Below are positions 27,705-35,525 of a DNA stretch of 45,518 bases, one piece after another. A model generated the notes under the pieces. That model searched no databases, was not told the DNA's origin, and worked only from the letters and a program-made list of their open reading frames with translations. The stretch is from Paenibacillus agri (GTDB lineage: Bacteria > Bacillota > Bacilli > Paenibacillales > Paenibacillaceae), in NCBI RefSeq assembly GCF_013359945.1, contig NZ_JABWCS010000181.1, forward strand, positions 1 to 45,518. The letters are read 5' to 3'. Within the stretch, counting starts at the first letter, position 1; each line of letters begins with the position of its first letter. A program made the translations under genes and the position numbers.

Positions 27705-27733
27705 TTGCCAAGCGACGCTGTGTTTGTTACAAT
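27705..27733 (+). promoter_or_regulatory. Promoter of the second riboswitch/NlpC cassette
   Basis: -35 TTGCCA (27705-27710), 17-nt spacer, -10 TACAAT (27728-27733). A second possible promoter nearer the aptamer is TTGTCA (27793-27798), 16 nt, TCTAAT (27815-27820). The AT-rich stretch from 27538 to 27704 holds a palindrome GTATACGTATAC (27549-27560) and no gene. Confidence 0.7.
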
Positions 27734-27834
27734 TAGCGCAGTGAGTTTTTAGTAACATTTTTGTAATTATTGAGTCACCTTTTTATAAGGTTTTGTCATG
27801 TATTCATATAGCAGTCTAATTCTAATCAACGGTA

Positions 27835-27957
27835 TATGCCGAGTTCCCTAACCATTAGGGAAACGGGGGAACCACTTTGGGTGAATTGACCTCCTGTTCG
27901 AAGAGGGGTCATAGGGGACCTTCAACCGAACCCTTAAGCTAACCTCGTAGGCATTGG
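27835..27957 (+). ncRNA. c-di-AMP riboswitch (ydaO/yuaA type), copy 2
   Basis: Same class as the element at 26832. Blocks: GGGGGAACCACTTTGGGTGA, AGGGGACCTTCAACCGAA and CTTAAGCTAACCTCGTAGGC. The closing helix is ATGCC (27836-27840) with GGCAT (27950-27954). The ribosome binding site GGAAGGGG comes within 2 nt of the helix and there is no terminator before the gene, pointing to translational control. The two aptamers are close in the conserved core and differ in the variable stem (GACCTCCTGTTCGAAGAGGGGTC here). Confidence 0.93.
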
Positions 27958-27972
27958 AAGGGGTTTACACTT

Positions 27973-28467
27973 TTGAAGAAGAAATTAGCAGCAGCAGTGC
28001 TTGGCTTTTCAATGATGCTTACCGCTATTGGAGCAGGAAGCGCTTTCGCCGATTCCAAGATGGATAAGGTGATTGACAAGGCTATCGGCACCAAGTACGT
28101 AGCTGGCGGCACGACTACAAGTGGATTTGATTGCTCTGGTTTTACAATGTATGTCTTCAACAAGATCGGTATTGACCTACCACACCAATCCGGTTCCCAA
28201 TATCAGATGGGCTCCACGGTGTCCCGTGACGAACTTAGAGCGGGCGACCTGGTATTCTTCAATACCAGCGGCAAAGGAATCTCCCATGTTGGCGTTTATG
28301 TTGGCGAAGGCAAATTCGCCCATGCTTCATCTTCTCGTGGTGTAACGATCAGCTCGCTGAGTGAAAGCTATTATGTTAGTCGTTATGTGGGTGCTAAACG
28401 CGTGATGAGCACGGATGCTTACCAGGCGCTTGCGACAGATACTCAAGATTTTGACGATGTACAATAG
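27973..28467 (+). CDS. NlpC/P60 family cell wall endopeptidase, copy 2
   Basis: Secreted cysteine endopeptidase (164 aa), paralogue of the protein at 26965. Signal peptide MKKKLAAAVLGFSMMLTAIG to AFA, then a single NlpC/P60 domain with C in GFDCSGFTMYVFN (about residue 55), H in GISHVGVYVGEG (about 111) and a third polar residue in the HASSSRGVTISSLS region. The TTG start has GGAAGGGG 9 nt upstream, just outside the riboswitch. It carries a short acidic C-terminal extension (TDTQDFDDVQ) that copy 1 lacks. It acts in the cell wall, probably in peptide cleavage during growth, under c-di-AMP control. A terminator follows. Confidence 0.94.
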   Translation: MKKKLAAAVLGFSMMLTAIGAGSAFADSKMDKVIDKAIGTKYVAGGTTTSGFDCSGFTMYVFNKIGIDLPHQSGSQYQMGSTVSRDELRAGDLVFFNTSGKGISHVGVYVGEGKFAHASSSRGVTISSLSESYYVSRYVGAKRVMSTDAYQALATDTQDFDDVQ

Positions 28468-28484
28468 TCTATAAGTCATAAGCC

Positions 28485-28528
28485 AGTCCTTTTCCCGATT
28501 TTATCGAAATCTGGAGAAGGACTTTTTT
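28485..28528 (+). terminator. Terminator of NlpC/P60 copy 2
   Basis: AGTCCTT ... AAGGACT with inner pairing around CGATTTTATCG, followed by TTTTTT. Confidence 0.88.
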
Positions 28529-28664
28529 GTCGTTTCTGTTACTCTTCATTACCCCTCCTGAAATTCACCAAACAACATTTTCCTGACTTTCTGCGCCTGA
28601 TCTTATGCTTTTTGTATATAATTAAATTATAGAGCTTTATCCTGTGGAAAGGAGGTCTCACCCG

Positions 28665-29150
28665 ATGATTCATTTACCTGTTACGTTCCATGTGGTACCC
28701 ATGGAGACCAGCCATGCCGAAGACATCTGCCAATGGAGCTATGAGCCTCCTTACAATATATATGGCTGGATGCCCTGGCAACAGATGGAGGAGCTCGGCA
28801 TTGAGTTTGGCGATGCCCGGCTGCGCAGTGAACAGTATGTGTCTGTGTTGAACGATGAAGGTGATCTCTGCGGCTTCGCACAGCTATTCCCGATGGAGGG
28901 TGTGGTGCGTCTGGGGATTGGTATGCGTCCAGAGCTTTGTGGTCACGGAATGGGCCAACACTTTGTCCGTGCCATCGTCCAAGCTGCAGTACTACGCTAC
29001 CCTGAGCGGGAGGTCGATTTGGAGGTACTAACCTGGAATCAGCGGGCCATTCGGACTTACCAAAAAAGTGGTTTTACGATTACTGACACTTACGAACGAA
29101 TGACACCTACTGGAAGTAAACCATTTTATTGTATGGTCTATGAGAAATGA
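28665..29150 (+). CDS. GNAT family N-acetyltransferase
   Basis: Acetyl-CoA-dependent acetyltransferase (161 aa). The core GNAT fold is seen from about residue 60: YVSVLNDEGDLCGFAQL, then the acetyl-CoA loop region VRLGIGMRPELCGHGMGQHF (an RxxGxG/A-like signature) and LEVLTWNQRAIRTYQKSGF, typical of motif B. The start is the ATG giving MIHLPVTFHV because GGAGG lies 9 nt upstream; a longer frame has no site. Substrate unknown. It stands alone between the NlpC cassettes and the cytochrome gene. Confidence 0.88.
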   Translation: MIHLPVTFHVVPMETSHAEDICQWSYEPPYNIYGWMPWQQMEELGIEFGDARLRSEQYVSVLNDEGDLCGFAQLFPMEGVVRLGIGMRPELCGHGMGQHFVRAIVQAAVLRYPEREVDLEVLTWNQRAIRTYQKSGFTITDTYERMTPTGSKPFYCMVYEK

Positions 29151-29276
29151 TGCTTTGTTAAAGGAAGTTTAGAGAAGTATTGCATAGTCGTTCATTTTTT
29201 TGCCACAAATGCTATGATAACGCTTCACCTTCCGCTATAATGTAGGGAGCAGCTTACATAGAAGGGACGATTGGGG

Positions 29277-29633
29277 ATGCAAAAATGGATCATGAGCGGA
29301 TTGTTTTTTGCCGCCTGTGCCTTTGCGGTAGTTCTAATGTTCACACTTCCAGGTAAAGAAGAGGTAGCGGAACAGAACAAGCCTACTATGCCTGAAATTC
29401 AGCTTGATGCCGCCAAGGCAGAAGCGACTGTGAAAGCCAATTGTATCACCTGCCATGGCGATCAGCTTCAGGGCGGGATAGGACCTAGCTTGAAAAACGA
29501 AGGTGGCCAGCATGACGCTGCCGGGATTTACAGTATAGTAACCAAAGGACGGGGCCAAATGCCTTCCTTCAAGGAAAAGCTGGCGCCGGAGGAAATTGCG
29601 AACGTGGCCACATGGCTGGCTGAGAAGAAGTAG
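29277..29633 (+). CDS. Membrane-anchored c-type cytochrome
   Basis: Small cytochrome c (118 aa). An uncleaved N-terminal membrane anchor (about 5-23, IMSGLFFAACAFAVVLMF) is followed by one heme domain with C56-x2-C59-H60 (NCITCHG) and a likely axial Met95 (GRGQMPSFKE). This is the layout of cytochrome c-550 (CccA) in Bacillus, an electron carrier outside the membrane between the bc complex and caa3 oxidase; the diacylglycerol-linked CccB type is less likely because no lipobox is clear. I start at the ATG with AAGGGA 9 nt upstream; a TTG 6 nt earlier is the alternative. A terminator follows. Confidence 0.88.
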   Translation: MQKWIMSGLFFAACAFAVVLMFTLPGKEEVAEQNKPTMPEIQLDAAKAEATVKANCITCHGDQLQGGIGPSLKNEGGQHDAAGIYSIVTKGRGQMPSFKEKLAPEEIANVATWLAEKK

Positions 29634-29661
29634 AGCTTCATTAGAGAGACAACACAAATAC

Positions 29662-29700
29662 GCCCGTGTCAGGATCTACATCCTGCGACACGGGCTTTTT
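29662..29700 (+). terminator. Terminator of the cytochrome gene
   Basis: GCCCGTGTC ... GACACGGGC, with inner AGGA/TCCT pairing, followed by TTTTT. Confidence 0.92.
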
Positions 29701-29752
29701 CACATGTATGAGTATTCTTTACCATTGCTATGTTAAAGGACTACACGACTGG

Positions 29753-30040
29753 CTAGCGGGCCTTCTCGAAGGCCTCATTAAACTCCTGCGCACCACGAAT
29801 GTCCAGCGGCGTAATTCCGCCCTCTTTATGTGTCGTCAAGCGAAGCGTGACTGCTTTATAATCAATCGTAATATGCGGATGGTGGTCAAAAGCCTCCGCA
29901 ATGGCGGCCACCGCATCGACGAAGGCTATTCCCTTCATATAATCGCTGAACATATATTTGCGTGTAATCGTATTTTTCACCAGCTTCCAGCCTTCCAGCT
30001 TGCCGATCTGCTCGATCAGTTCTTCCTCTGTAAGTAGCAC
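29753..30040 (-). CDS. Pterin-4a-carbinolamine dehydratase
   Basis: Small enzyme (95 aa) that dehydrates 4a-hydroxy-tetrahydropterins formed by aromatic amino acid hydroxylases. The signature is complete: FDHHPHITIDY, a downstream histidine in TTHKEGGITPLD and the aspartate that follows. The start is GTG (MLLTEEELIEQI) with GGGAGG 7 nt upstream. No phenylalanine hydroxylase is in the window, so the partner is unclear; related proteins also act with molybdopterin or unrelated pterin systems. It stands as a single minus-strand gene. Confidence 0.92.
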   Translation of the reverse strand: MLLTEEELIEQIGKLEGWKLVKNTITRKYMFSDYMKGIAFVDAVAAIAEAFDHHPHITIDYKAVTLRLTTHKEGGITPLDIRGAQEFNEAFEKAR

Positions 30041-30099
30041 ATTATTACCTCCCTTACCTTATTAGTAGCAAAGTTCCGATCGCCTTGCCTCTTTGCTTG

Positions 30100-30141
30100 T
30101 TTAAACAAAACATCCCTTAGCTTCTGAGGTCCAAGGGATGT
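30100..30141 (-). terminator. Terminator of the gene at 30262-30555
   Basis: Minus strand ACATCCCTT with AAGGGATGT (9-bp stem) followed by TTTGTTT. Confidence 0.78.
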
Positions 30142-30261
30142 GCCAGGATAAAGACAATTTTCGGTTTAATTGTATTCTTCAATCCCGGTAAATAGTACTT
30201 CGCTCCGTCAATTTTACCACGGGCGGCAGACTGCGGCAAATTCCGCTCACCTGTATTCCTA

Positions 30262-30555
30262 TTAAACCAGGACAACAGAGGCCAGGTCCTCATCGCCGAG
30301 CAAAATATTGATCCGGTGTGTATCCTTGTCGTAAATCACAACCCCGCTTCCCACCTCAATGACCGGTTCATTGCCCAGTGCATAGAACAGATCCTCGGCA
30401 AGCGCTTCCCATACCTCAAGCTTCGATTCCTGTGGCAGCTCCTGCCATTCCTCCGGGTCCATTTCAAAAAATAAAAATCCGTCGGTAATACGTGAGGCCG
30501 CTTCCGTCAATTCGTTCAGAATTTCTGCATAATCTCTGCCATGTTTAACGCCCAT
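30262..30555 (-). CDS. Conserved-looking small acidic protein, unknown function
   Basis: A 97-aa acidic soluble protein I do not recognize. It seems helical in its first half (YAEILNELTEAASRI, EEWQELPQESKLEVWEALAEDLFYAL) and strand-rich in the second (VIEVGSGVVIYDKDTHRINILL). No cysteines, signal peptide or membrane segment. The ATG start (MGVKHGRDY) has GGAG 8 nt upstream; a GTG 9 nt earlier is the alternative. A -10 TATAAT on the minus strand (30604-30609) lies close upstream and a terminator follows, so it is a real, single-gene transcription unit. Confidence 0.75.
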   Translation of the reverse strand: MGVKHGRDYAEILNELTEAASRITDGFLFFEMDPEEWQELPQESKLEVWEALAEDLFYALGNEPVIEVGSGVVIYDKDTHRINILLGDEDLASVVLV

Positions 30556-30603
30556 GTGTATCACTCCGTTTTCTTCACTGATGAATAATAACTTACCTTA
30601 TCC

Positions 30604-30609
30604 ATTATA
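30604..30609 (-). promoter_or_regulatory. Candidate -10 of the small acidic protein gene
   Basis: Minus strand TATAAT about 50 nt upstream of the start codon; a possible -35 (TTGTGA) lies 15 nt further upstream. On the plus strand GTCGATAA (30644-30651) resembles a sigma-D -10 for motA with one mismatch, but no matching -35 is visible. Confidence 0.4.
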
Positions 30610-30759
30610 GCCGAAAAAATGACTTCACAAAAAAGGGAATGATGTCGATAAATAAGAATATAAGTTATTCCGTTTGGGTTAAGATGCCCTGCCGCGCTTC
30701 AAGGATGATTAACGCGGCTAAGTCGGATCACTTCTTAAATCTCATGGACGAGGTGCATA

Positions 30760-31560
30760 ATGGAAATCTCAACAATAATCGGTCTAGTCTTTGGTCTGGT
30801 CTCTGTTCTTTTCGGGATGGTGCTGAAGGGCGCTCCCATCCAAAGTTTGGCCACTCCCGCTGCATACTTAATTATTTTATTGGGTACCGCCGCTTCAATC
30901 TTTATGGCTTTTCCATTTTCAGAAATCAAAAAGGTACCTAGCTTGTTCAAAATGATCTTTGTTAAAAAGAAAATGGTCAGCAAAGCGGAACTAATTACTA
31001 CATTTATGGAATGGGCATCCATCACACGCCGCGAAGGCCTGCTGGCTTTGGAGTCCAAGGTTGATGAAATAGAGGATGGTTTCCTCCGGAACGGCATGCG
31101 GATGATTATCGATGGCAACGATCAGGAATTCGTTCGCGATGTACTTATGGAGGATATCCGTGCTACTGAAGATCGTCATAAAGCCGGTGCGCTGATCTTC
31201 TCCCAGGCCGGTATGTACGCGCCTACGCTGGGGGTACTCGGAGCCGTAATCGGGCTTATCGCTGCACTTGCCGATATGACCGAGATGGAAAAGCTCGCTC
31301 ATGCGATCGGCGGAGCGTTTATTGCTACCGTACTCGGTATTTTCACAGGATATGTGCTGTGGCACCCGATTGCCAACAAGCTCAAACGGCTCTCCAAGCA
31401 AGAGATTGATGTCCGCCTAATGATGGTAGAAGGTCTGCTGTCCATTCAATCCGGGGTCTCCACCATTGCGATTAATCAGAAGCTGGCTGTCTTCCTAACA
31501 CCTACGGAACGCGCTAAGCTGCTGGACAAGGAGGCCGGTTCGAGTGAGCAAAAAGACTAG
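30760..31560 (+). CDS. motA: Flagellar motor stator protein MotA
   Basis: Integral membrane stator subunit (266 aa) that with MotB forms the ion channel driving flagellar rotation. Four membrane segments: about 4-22, 32-52, and two after the cytoplasmic loop, with family blocks GMVLKGAPIQSLATPAAYL, GMYAPTLGVLGAVIGLIAAL and GIFTGYVLWHPIANKLKRLS. The cytoplasmic loop carries the charged residues that contact FliG (RREGLLALE). These blocks fit the proton-type MotA better than the sodium-type MotP. ATG preceded by GAGGTG. It overlaps motB by 17 nt. No other flagellar genes are in the window. Confidence 0.93.
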   Translation: MEISTIIGLVFGLVSVLFGMVLKGAPIQSLATPAAYLIILLGTAASIFMAFPFSEIKKVPSLFKMIFVKKKMVSKAELITTFMEWASITRREGLLALESKVDEIEDGFLRNGMRMIIDGNDQEFVRDVLMEDIRATEDRHKAGALIFSQAGMYAPTLGVLGAVIGLIAALADMTEMEKLAHAIGGAFIATVLGIFTGYVLWHPIANKLKRLSKQEIDVRLMMVEGLLSIQSGVSTIAINQKLAVFLTPTERAKLLDKEAGSSEQKD

Positions 31561-32359
31561 ACACGAGGAACATGAGGAGCATGCCGATGAATCCTGGCTG
31601 CTGCCGTATTCCGACCTCATGACCCTGCTTGTCGCCTTGTTCCTCGTTATGTATGCCATGAGCGCCACCGATGCCAAGAAGTTCGAAGAGATGGCCCAGG
31701 CCTTCAGTTCCGTTCTGAACGGCGGAACCGGCGTGCTGACAGAACGGGCAGCAACCCCATCCGAGAGTAATCTGGACCAGGGTAAGAGCGATAAGATGAA
31801 CAATGTCATCTCCAAGAATACGGGAGAAGCAGAAATGGCCAAGCTGCGCCAGAAGGAACAGGAAGATCTTGAGAAGCTCAAGAAGCAATTCGATCAATAT
31901 ATCAAGAACAATGGACTGACCGATCTGCTCAGCACCAAGCTGAACCAGTCCCAGCTTATGATTACCATCAGCGACAATGCCCTGTTCGCTTCCGGGCAGG
32001 CTGTAGTCAAGGATGAATCCAGACAGCTGGCTAAGTCCATCTCAACGATGTTACAGCAATTCCCCGACTACGATGTAGTCGTTCAGGGACATACGGACAA
32101 TATCCCGATTTCCAACACTAGCTATTCTTCCAACTGGGATCTCAGTGTGGATCGGGCCTTGCACTTCATGAAGATTCTGCTGCTTAACCCTAATCTCGAT
32201 CCAAAGAAATTCAGTCCGATCGGATACGGTGAATACCATCCTATCGCGGATAACTCCACGCCTGTAGGACGTGCGAAGAACCGCCGGGTTGAAGTCTCCA
32301 TCATTCGGAAGTATCAGGAGTTCAAGCAATTCACAGGGATTCCTCCATCCGATAATTAG
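31544..32359 (+). CDS. motB: Flagellar motor protein MotB
   Basis: Stator subunit (271 aa). A short cytoplasmic, His/Glu-rich N-terminus is followed by the single membrane segment with the ion-binding aspartate D24 (LPYSDLMTLLVALFLVMYAM). A charged helical linker (MAKLRQKEQEDLEKLKKQFD) and the OmpA-like peptidoglycan-binding domain (VVVQGHTDNIPI ... GRAKNRRVEVSI) come next. The start is GTG with GGAGG 9 nt upstream, inside the end of motA, implying coupled translation. Coupling ion not proven by sequence; the pair resembles B. subtilis MotAB more than MotPS. Confidence 0.94.
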   Translation: MSKKTRHEEHEEHADESWLLPYSDLMTLLVALFLVMYAMSATDAKKFEEMAQAFSSVLNGGTGVLTERAATPSESNLDQGKSDKMNNVISKNTGEAEMAKLRQKEQEDLEKLKKQFDQYIKNNGLTDLLSTKLNQSQLMITISDNALFASGQAVVKDESRQLAKSISTMLQQFPDYDVVVQGHTDNIPISNTSYSSNWDLSVDRALHFMKILLLNPNLDPKKFSPIGYGEYHPIADNSTPVGRAKNRRVEVSIIRKYQEFKQFTGIPPSDN

Positions 32360-32379
32360 CTATCCGTCGTGGGCAAGTA

Positions 32380-32419
32380 AAGAGCGGCTCCTAAAGGTAT
32401 AACTTTAGGAGCCGCTCTT
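32380..32419. terminator. Bidirectional terminator between motB and rluF
   Basis: A 17-bp perfect stem (arms 32380-32396 and 32403-32419, beginning AAGAGCGGCTCC) with a 6-nt loop between convergent genes. T-rich sequence follows on the plus strand. Confidence 0.85.
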
Positions 32420-32454
32420 ATTTGTTGTTATTCTTTTATAAGGTACTGCTGAGC

Positions 32455-33180
32455 CTACAGCAATTCATAATTCAACATGGCCCCTAGCTCAGTTCTTTCG
32501 TTAGGCGACAGATCACGCCATTGTCCGACCGGTAAACTCCCCAAATTGATGTTCATGATACGGATGCGCTGAAGACGTCTGACCTCATAACCGAAGGCGC
32601 TACACATACGGCGAATCTGCCGGTTCTTACCTTCAGTCAAAATAATCCGGAAAACCCGCTCCGTGATGCGTGTAACCGTGCAAGGCAGCGTCTTCTCCCC
32701 CAGAATCTTGACGCCACTCGACATCCCTGTAATAAAGGATGGTGTGATCGGCCGATCGACAGTCACTATATATTCCTTCTCATGGCGACCCTCTGATCGC
32801 AATATCTTGTTAACGATATCTCCGTCGTTCGTCAGCAGAATCAGGCCTTCCGAATCTTTATCGAGACGCCCGATCGGAAAGATCCGCTCTGAATGTCCTA
32901 CAAAATCAACAATGTTGCCTTTAATATGCTCCTCTGTTGTAGAGGTGATGCCTACCGGCTTGTTCAATGCGATGTACACGATAGTATTGCCCGTCTCCAG
33001 CAAATTCCCATCAATCCGTACTTCATCACCCTGCTCAGCCTGACTGCCAAGCACTGCTTGTTCTCCGTTGATCGTTACTCTGCCGCTTTCAACCAGCTTG
33101 TCAGCTTCACGGCGTGAGCAGTAGCCTGTCTCACTGATGAATTTATTGATTCTCACCTTGCTATTCACTCCGTTCTTCAT
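32455..33180 (-). CDS. rluF: 23S rRNA pseudouridine synthase, RluF-like
   Basis: RsuA/RluB/E/F family enzyme (241 aa). An S4 RNA-binding domain (VRINKFISETGYCSRREADKL) precedes the catalytic domain with the conserved aspartate in IGRLDKDSEGLIL. The segments NKPVGITSTTE, NIVDFVGHSERIFPIGRL and EGKNRQIRRMCSAFGYEVRR closely follow E. coli RluF, which modifies U2604 of 23S rRNA; that assignment is from similarity. The basic C-terminal tail of E. coli RluF is absent. The start overlaps the end of the histidine kinase gene by 20 nt; an internal GTG (residue 5 or 9) could also be used. Coupling an rRNA-modifying enzyme to a sensor kinase gene is odd. Confidence 0.9.
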   Translation of the reverse strand: MKNGVNSKVRINKFISETGYCSRREADKLVESGRVTINGEQAVLGSQAEQGDEVRIDGNLLETGNTIVYIALNKPVGITSTTEEHIKGNIVDFVGHSERIFPIGRLDKDSEGLILLTNDGDIVNKILRSEGRHEKEYIVTVDRPITPSFITGMSSGVKILGEKTLPCTVTRITERVFRIILTEGKNRQIRRMCSAFGYEVRRLQRIRIMNINLGSLPVGQWRDLSPNERTELGAMLNYELL

Positions 33181-35473
33181 TCATGCTCTTGCGGGGGATA
33201 ACAGCTTCCGCAGCAGGCATAGTAATTGTAACCTTAGCGCCGCTGCCTACCTCACTTGCTATCTCCATACTGCCCTTATGGGCCTGTATAATACGCTGGC
33301 TAACCATAAGTCCCAGTCCTGTACCGGTTTCTTTATTGGTGAAAAATGGTTCTCCCAGCTTAGGCAGTATGTCTTCTGGAATTCCTTCACCTTCGTCCGT
33401 AATCACAATGACTACGCTTTGATCAGCGGTATACTGTTCAAGTGTGATTGTGCCGCCTTGCGGCATGGCCTCGATGGCATTCTTGACAATATTGATAAAG
33501 ACCTGCTTCAACTGATTCTCCTCACAATGAACCGTTGCGGGCTCATCGGAGAACCTGGCTACGAATTCAATGTCAAACAGATGGGCCTGACTATCCAACA
33601 GGGAAATGACATCACTGAGGATAAACCGGACATCCTTCTGTTGAAAGTGAACCGCTTGCGGCTTGGACAGAATCAGAAACTCGCTGACAATAAGATTGAT
33701 CCGCTCCAGTTCGGACAGCATCAGCTCAATATGTAGCGGGATTAGGACCTTCTTCTCCTGCTGCAGCTGCAGGAAGCCCCGCAGCGTGGTCAACGGGTTG
33801 CGGATCTCATGCGCTACCCCTGCCGCAAGCTGACCGACCGTAGTCAGCTTCTCTGAGCGTCTCAGCAGTTCTTCCATCCGGTTCCGCTCAGTCATATCAC
33901 GTGAGACGTGGACAAAGGACAGCGGATTGCCTTCCTCATCCCGGATCACCGAGGTACTGACGCTGACCTCAATGATAGAACCATCCTTCTTCAATCTTAA
34001 GGTCTCCACAGGCGGAAGTACCTTCCCCTTCTTTAGTTCCTCCAGCCGCTCTGCTTCCAGCTTGAAGGCCGTTGCGGGAACGAGATACGGGGTTTTCCCT
34101 GCCGATTCATTGATACTCCAACCATACAGCTCCTCAAATGCGCGATTCGTACTAAGAATCTGGCCATTCATATCCATCGTGTGTATCGCATCGGATGTTC
34201 CGTTAATCACCGATTCCAAGTGCTCCTTGACCGCACGATTCTCTTCCAGCGTCTGGCCGAGACGGCTTGTACGCTGCATGAGATGATCAGACATTGCATT
34301 AATCCGCTGAGCCAGCTGTCCCAGTTCGTCCCGGCTACTGACCTTTAGCGTCGTCTCAAATTTCCCCCTGGCGACATCATTGACTTTGGCCAGGATTGCT
34401 TTAATTGGACGTGTAACAAAGCCGGACAGAATATAACTGCCTAAAAAGAAGGTCACCAGCAACAGAAGACTAGTTGAGCTATTGTTGACCAGCTGTTTAC
34501 GGATCACCGAGGATATGACCGAGTAATCCATAACCACACTGATGACATAGGAGCCTTTCCCTGGCTGCATAATAGGGATGAAGCTTTTCAGCACTCTTTT
34601 ACCCAGAGCTTCCGTATCAAGCAGCACTGGCTGTTGCCGGCTTATAGCTGCAGCCACAGCCGCCTTATCCTGCTGCACATTGCCATAATCATAGCTGCCA
34701 TACTTAATGGGACGATTGCGCAGCTTCAGATTCAATGTATCGCTTCCATCTGATGACATACTGGTCAGGGCAAAGGTCTCTGGGTTAATTCCTGTAATCT
34801 CCAGAATCCCTGGATTAACCTCTTGCGTCTGCTTCACAATTTCGTCTGGGCTCATAATCTTGACATAATCGTTAACGGAAGTACTACGAACATAAGGATC
34901 AATGATATAATTGCTTGTCCCATCATAATAATATCCCCACTTCTCGATAAATTCGGGATTGGAGGTAGAGTATTCGAAGGGACCTGACCAAAAATGGTCC
35001 AGCGTCTGTCCTTGGTCGATGGTGACCTGATGATTGAGGAACAGCTCCAGGAAGGCAATATACCAAAAACCCCAGCCCTTGGTGGACAAGCCCACCTCTT
35101 TGGGGTCAGAAGACTTGGCAATCACGATATCATCATTAGTTTTGACAAGCAGCGAAATATTAGACACACCCAGCTTGTGGGATAGCTCTCGTAGTTGGCG
35201 GTTGTCCACATTCTTAATATCAGGGTCCAACTCGTGTGAAGCCAGGATCGCAGCCATCCGCAAATTGTTGGCAATCTGGCTTTCGACATAATTGGAACTA
35301 TAGCTGCTCTGTTCAACGGAAACGGCAATCTGCATGGCGGTCATTCTCATGTTTCTTTCCGTTTCATTTTGCAAATTATTTCGCACATCATAGAGGTTAA
35401 GTGTCAGATTCAGTACTAGAACAAGCAGCACTGAACCAAATAAAATGGCTGATAATTTAGTTTTTATGGACAA
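33161..35473 (-). CDS. Sensor histidine kinase with PAS domain (sporulation-kinase type)
   Basis: Membrane sensor kinase (770 aa). TM1 at about 7-27, a large extracytoplasmic sensor region (28-333, double-Cache-like) and TM2 at about 334-354 are followed by HAMP (355-408), PAS (415-530), HisKA with H555 (AAGVAHEIRNPLTTLRGFLQL) and HATPase_c (N box FINIVKNAIEAMPQGG, G1 DEGEGIPED, G2 GTGLGLMVSQ). The region around H555 has the AHEIRNPLTxxxGFLQL signature of KinA/KinB-type kinases that phosphorylate Spo0F. No response regulator gene adjoins it, consistent with an orphan phosphorelay kinase. It is divergent from tadA. The function as a sporulation kinase is inference. Confidence 0.9.
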   Translation of the reverse strand: MSIKTKLSAILFGSVLLVLVLNLTLNLYDVRNNLQNETERNMRMTAMQIAVSVEQSSYSSNYVESQIANNLRMAAILASHELDPDIKNVDNRQLRELSHKLGVSNISLLVKTNDDIVIAKSSDPKEVGLSTKGWGFWYIAFLELFLNHQVTIDQGQTLDHFWSGPFEYSTSNPEFIEKWGYYYDGTSNYIIDPYVRSTSVNDYVKIMSPDEIVKQTQEVNPGILEITGINPETFALTSMSSDGSDTLNLKLRNRPIKYGSYDYGNVQQDKAAVAAAISRQQPVLLDTEALGKRVLKSFIPIMQPGKGSYVISVVMDYSVISSVIRKQLVNNSSTSLLLLVTFFLGSYILSGFVTRPIKAILAKVNDVARGKFETTLKVSSRDELGQLAQRINAMSDHLMQRTSRLGQTLEENRAVKEHLESVINGTSDAIHTMDMNGQILSTNRAFEELYGWSINESAGKTPYLVPATAFKLEAERLEELKKGKVLPPVETLRLKKDGSIIEVSVSTSVIRDEEGNPLSFVHVSRDMTERNRMEELLRRSEKLTTVGQLAAGVAHEIRNPLTTLRGFLQLQQEKKVLIPLHIELMLSELERINLIVSEFLILSKPQAVHFQQKDVRFILSDVISLLDSQAHLFDIEFVARFSDEPATVHCEENQLKQVFINIVKNAIEAMPQGGTITLEQYTADQSVVIVITDEGEGIPEDILPKLGEPFFTNKETGTGLGLMVSQRIIQAHKGSMEIASEVGSGAKVTITMPAAEAVIPRKSMNEERSE

Positions 35474-35525
35474 GCTCGCTTTTCACCTCTTACCGCTGGT
35501 AAATCCTAGCGGAGTGTTCATCATT

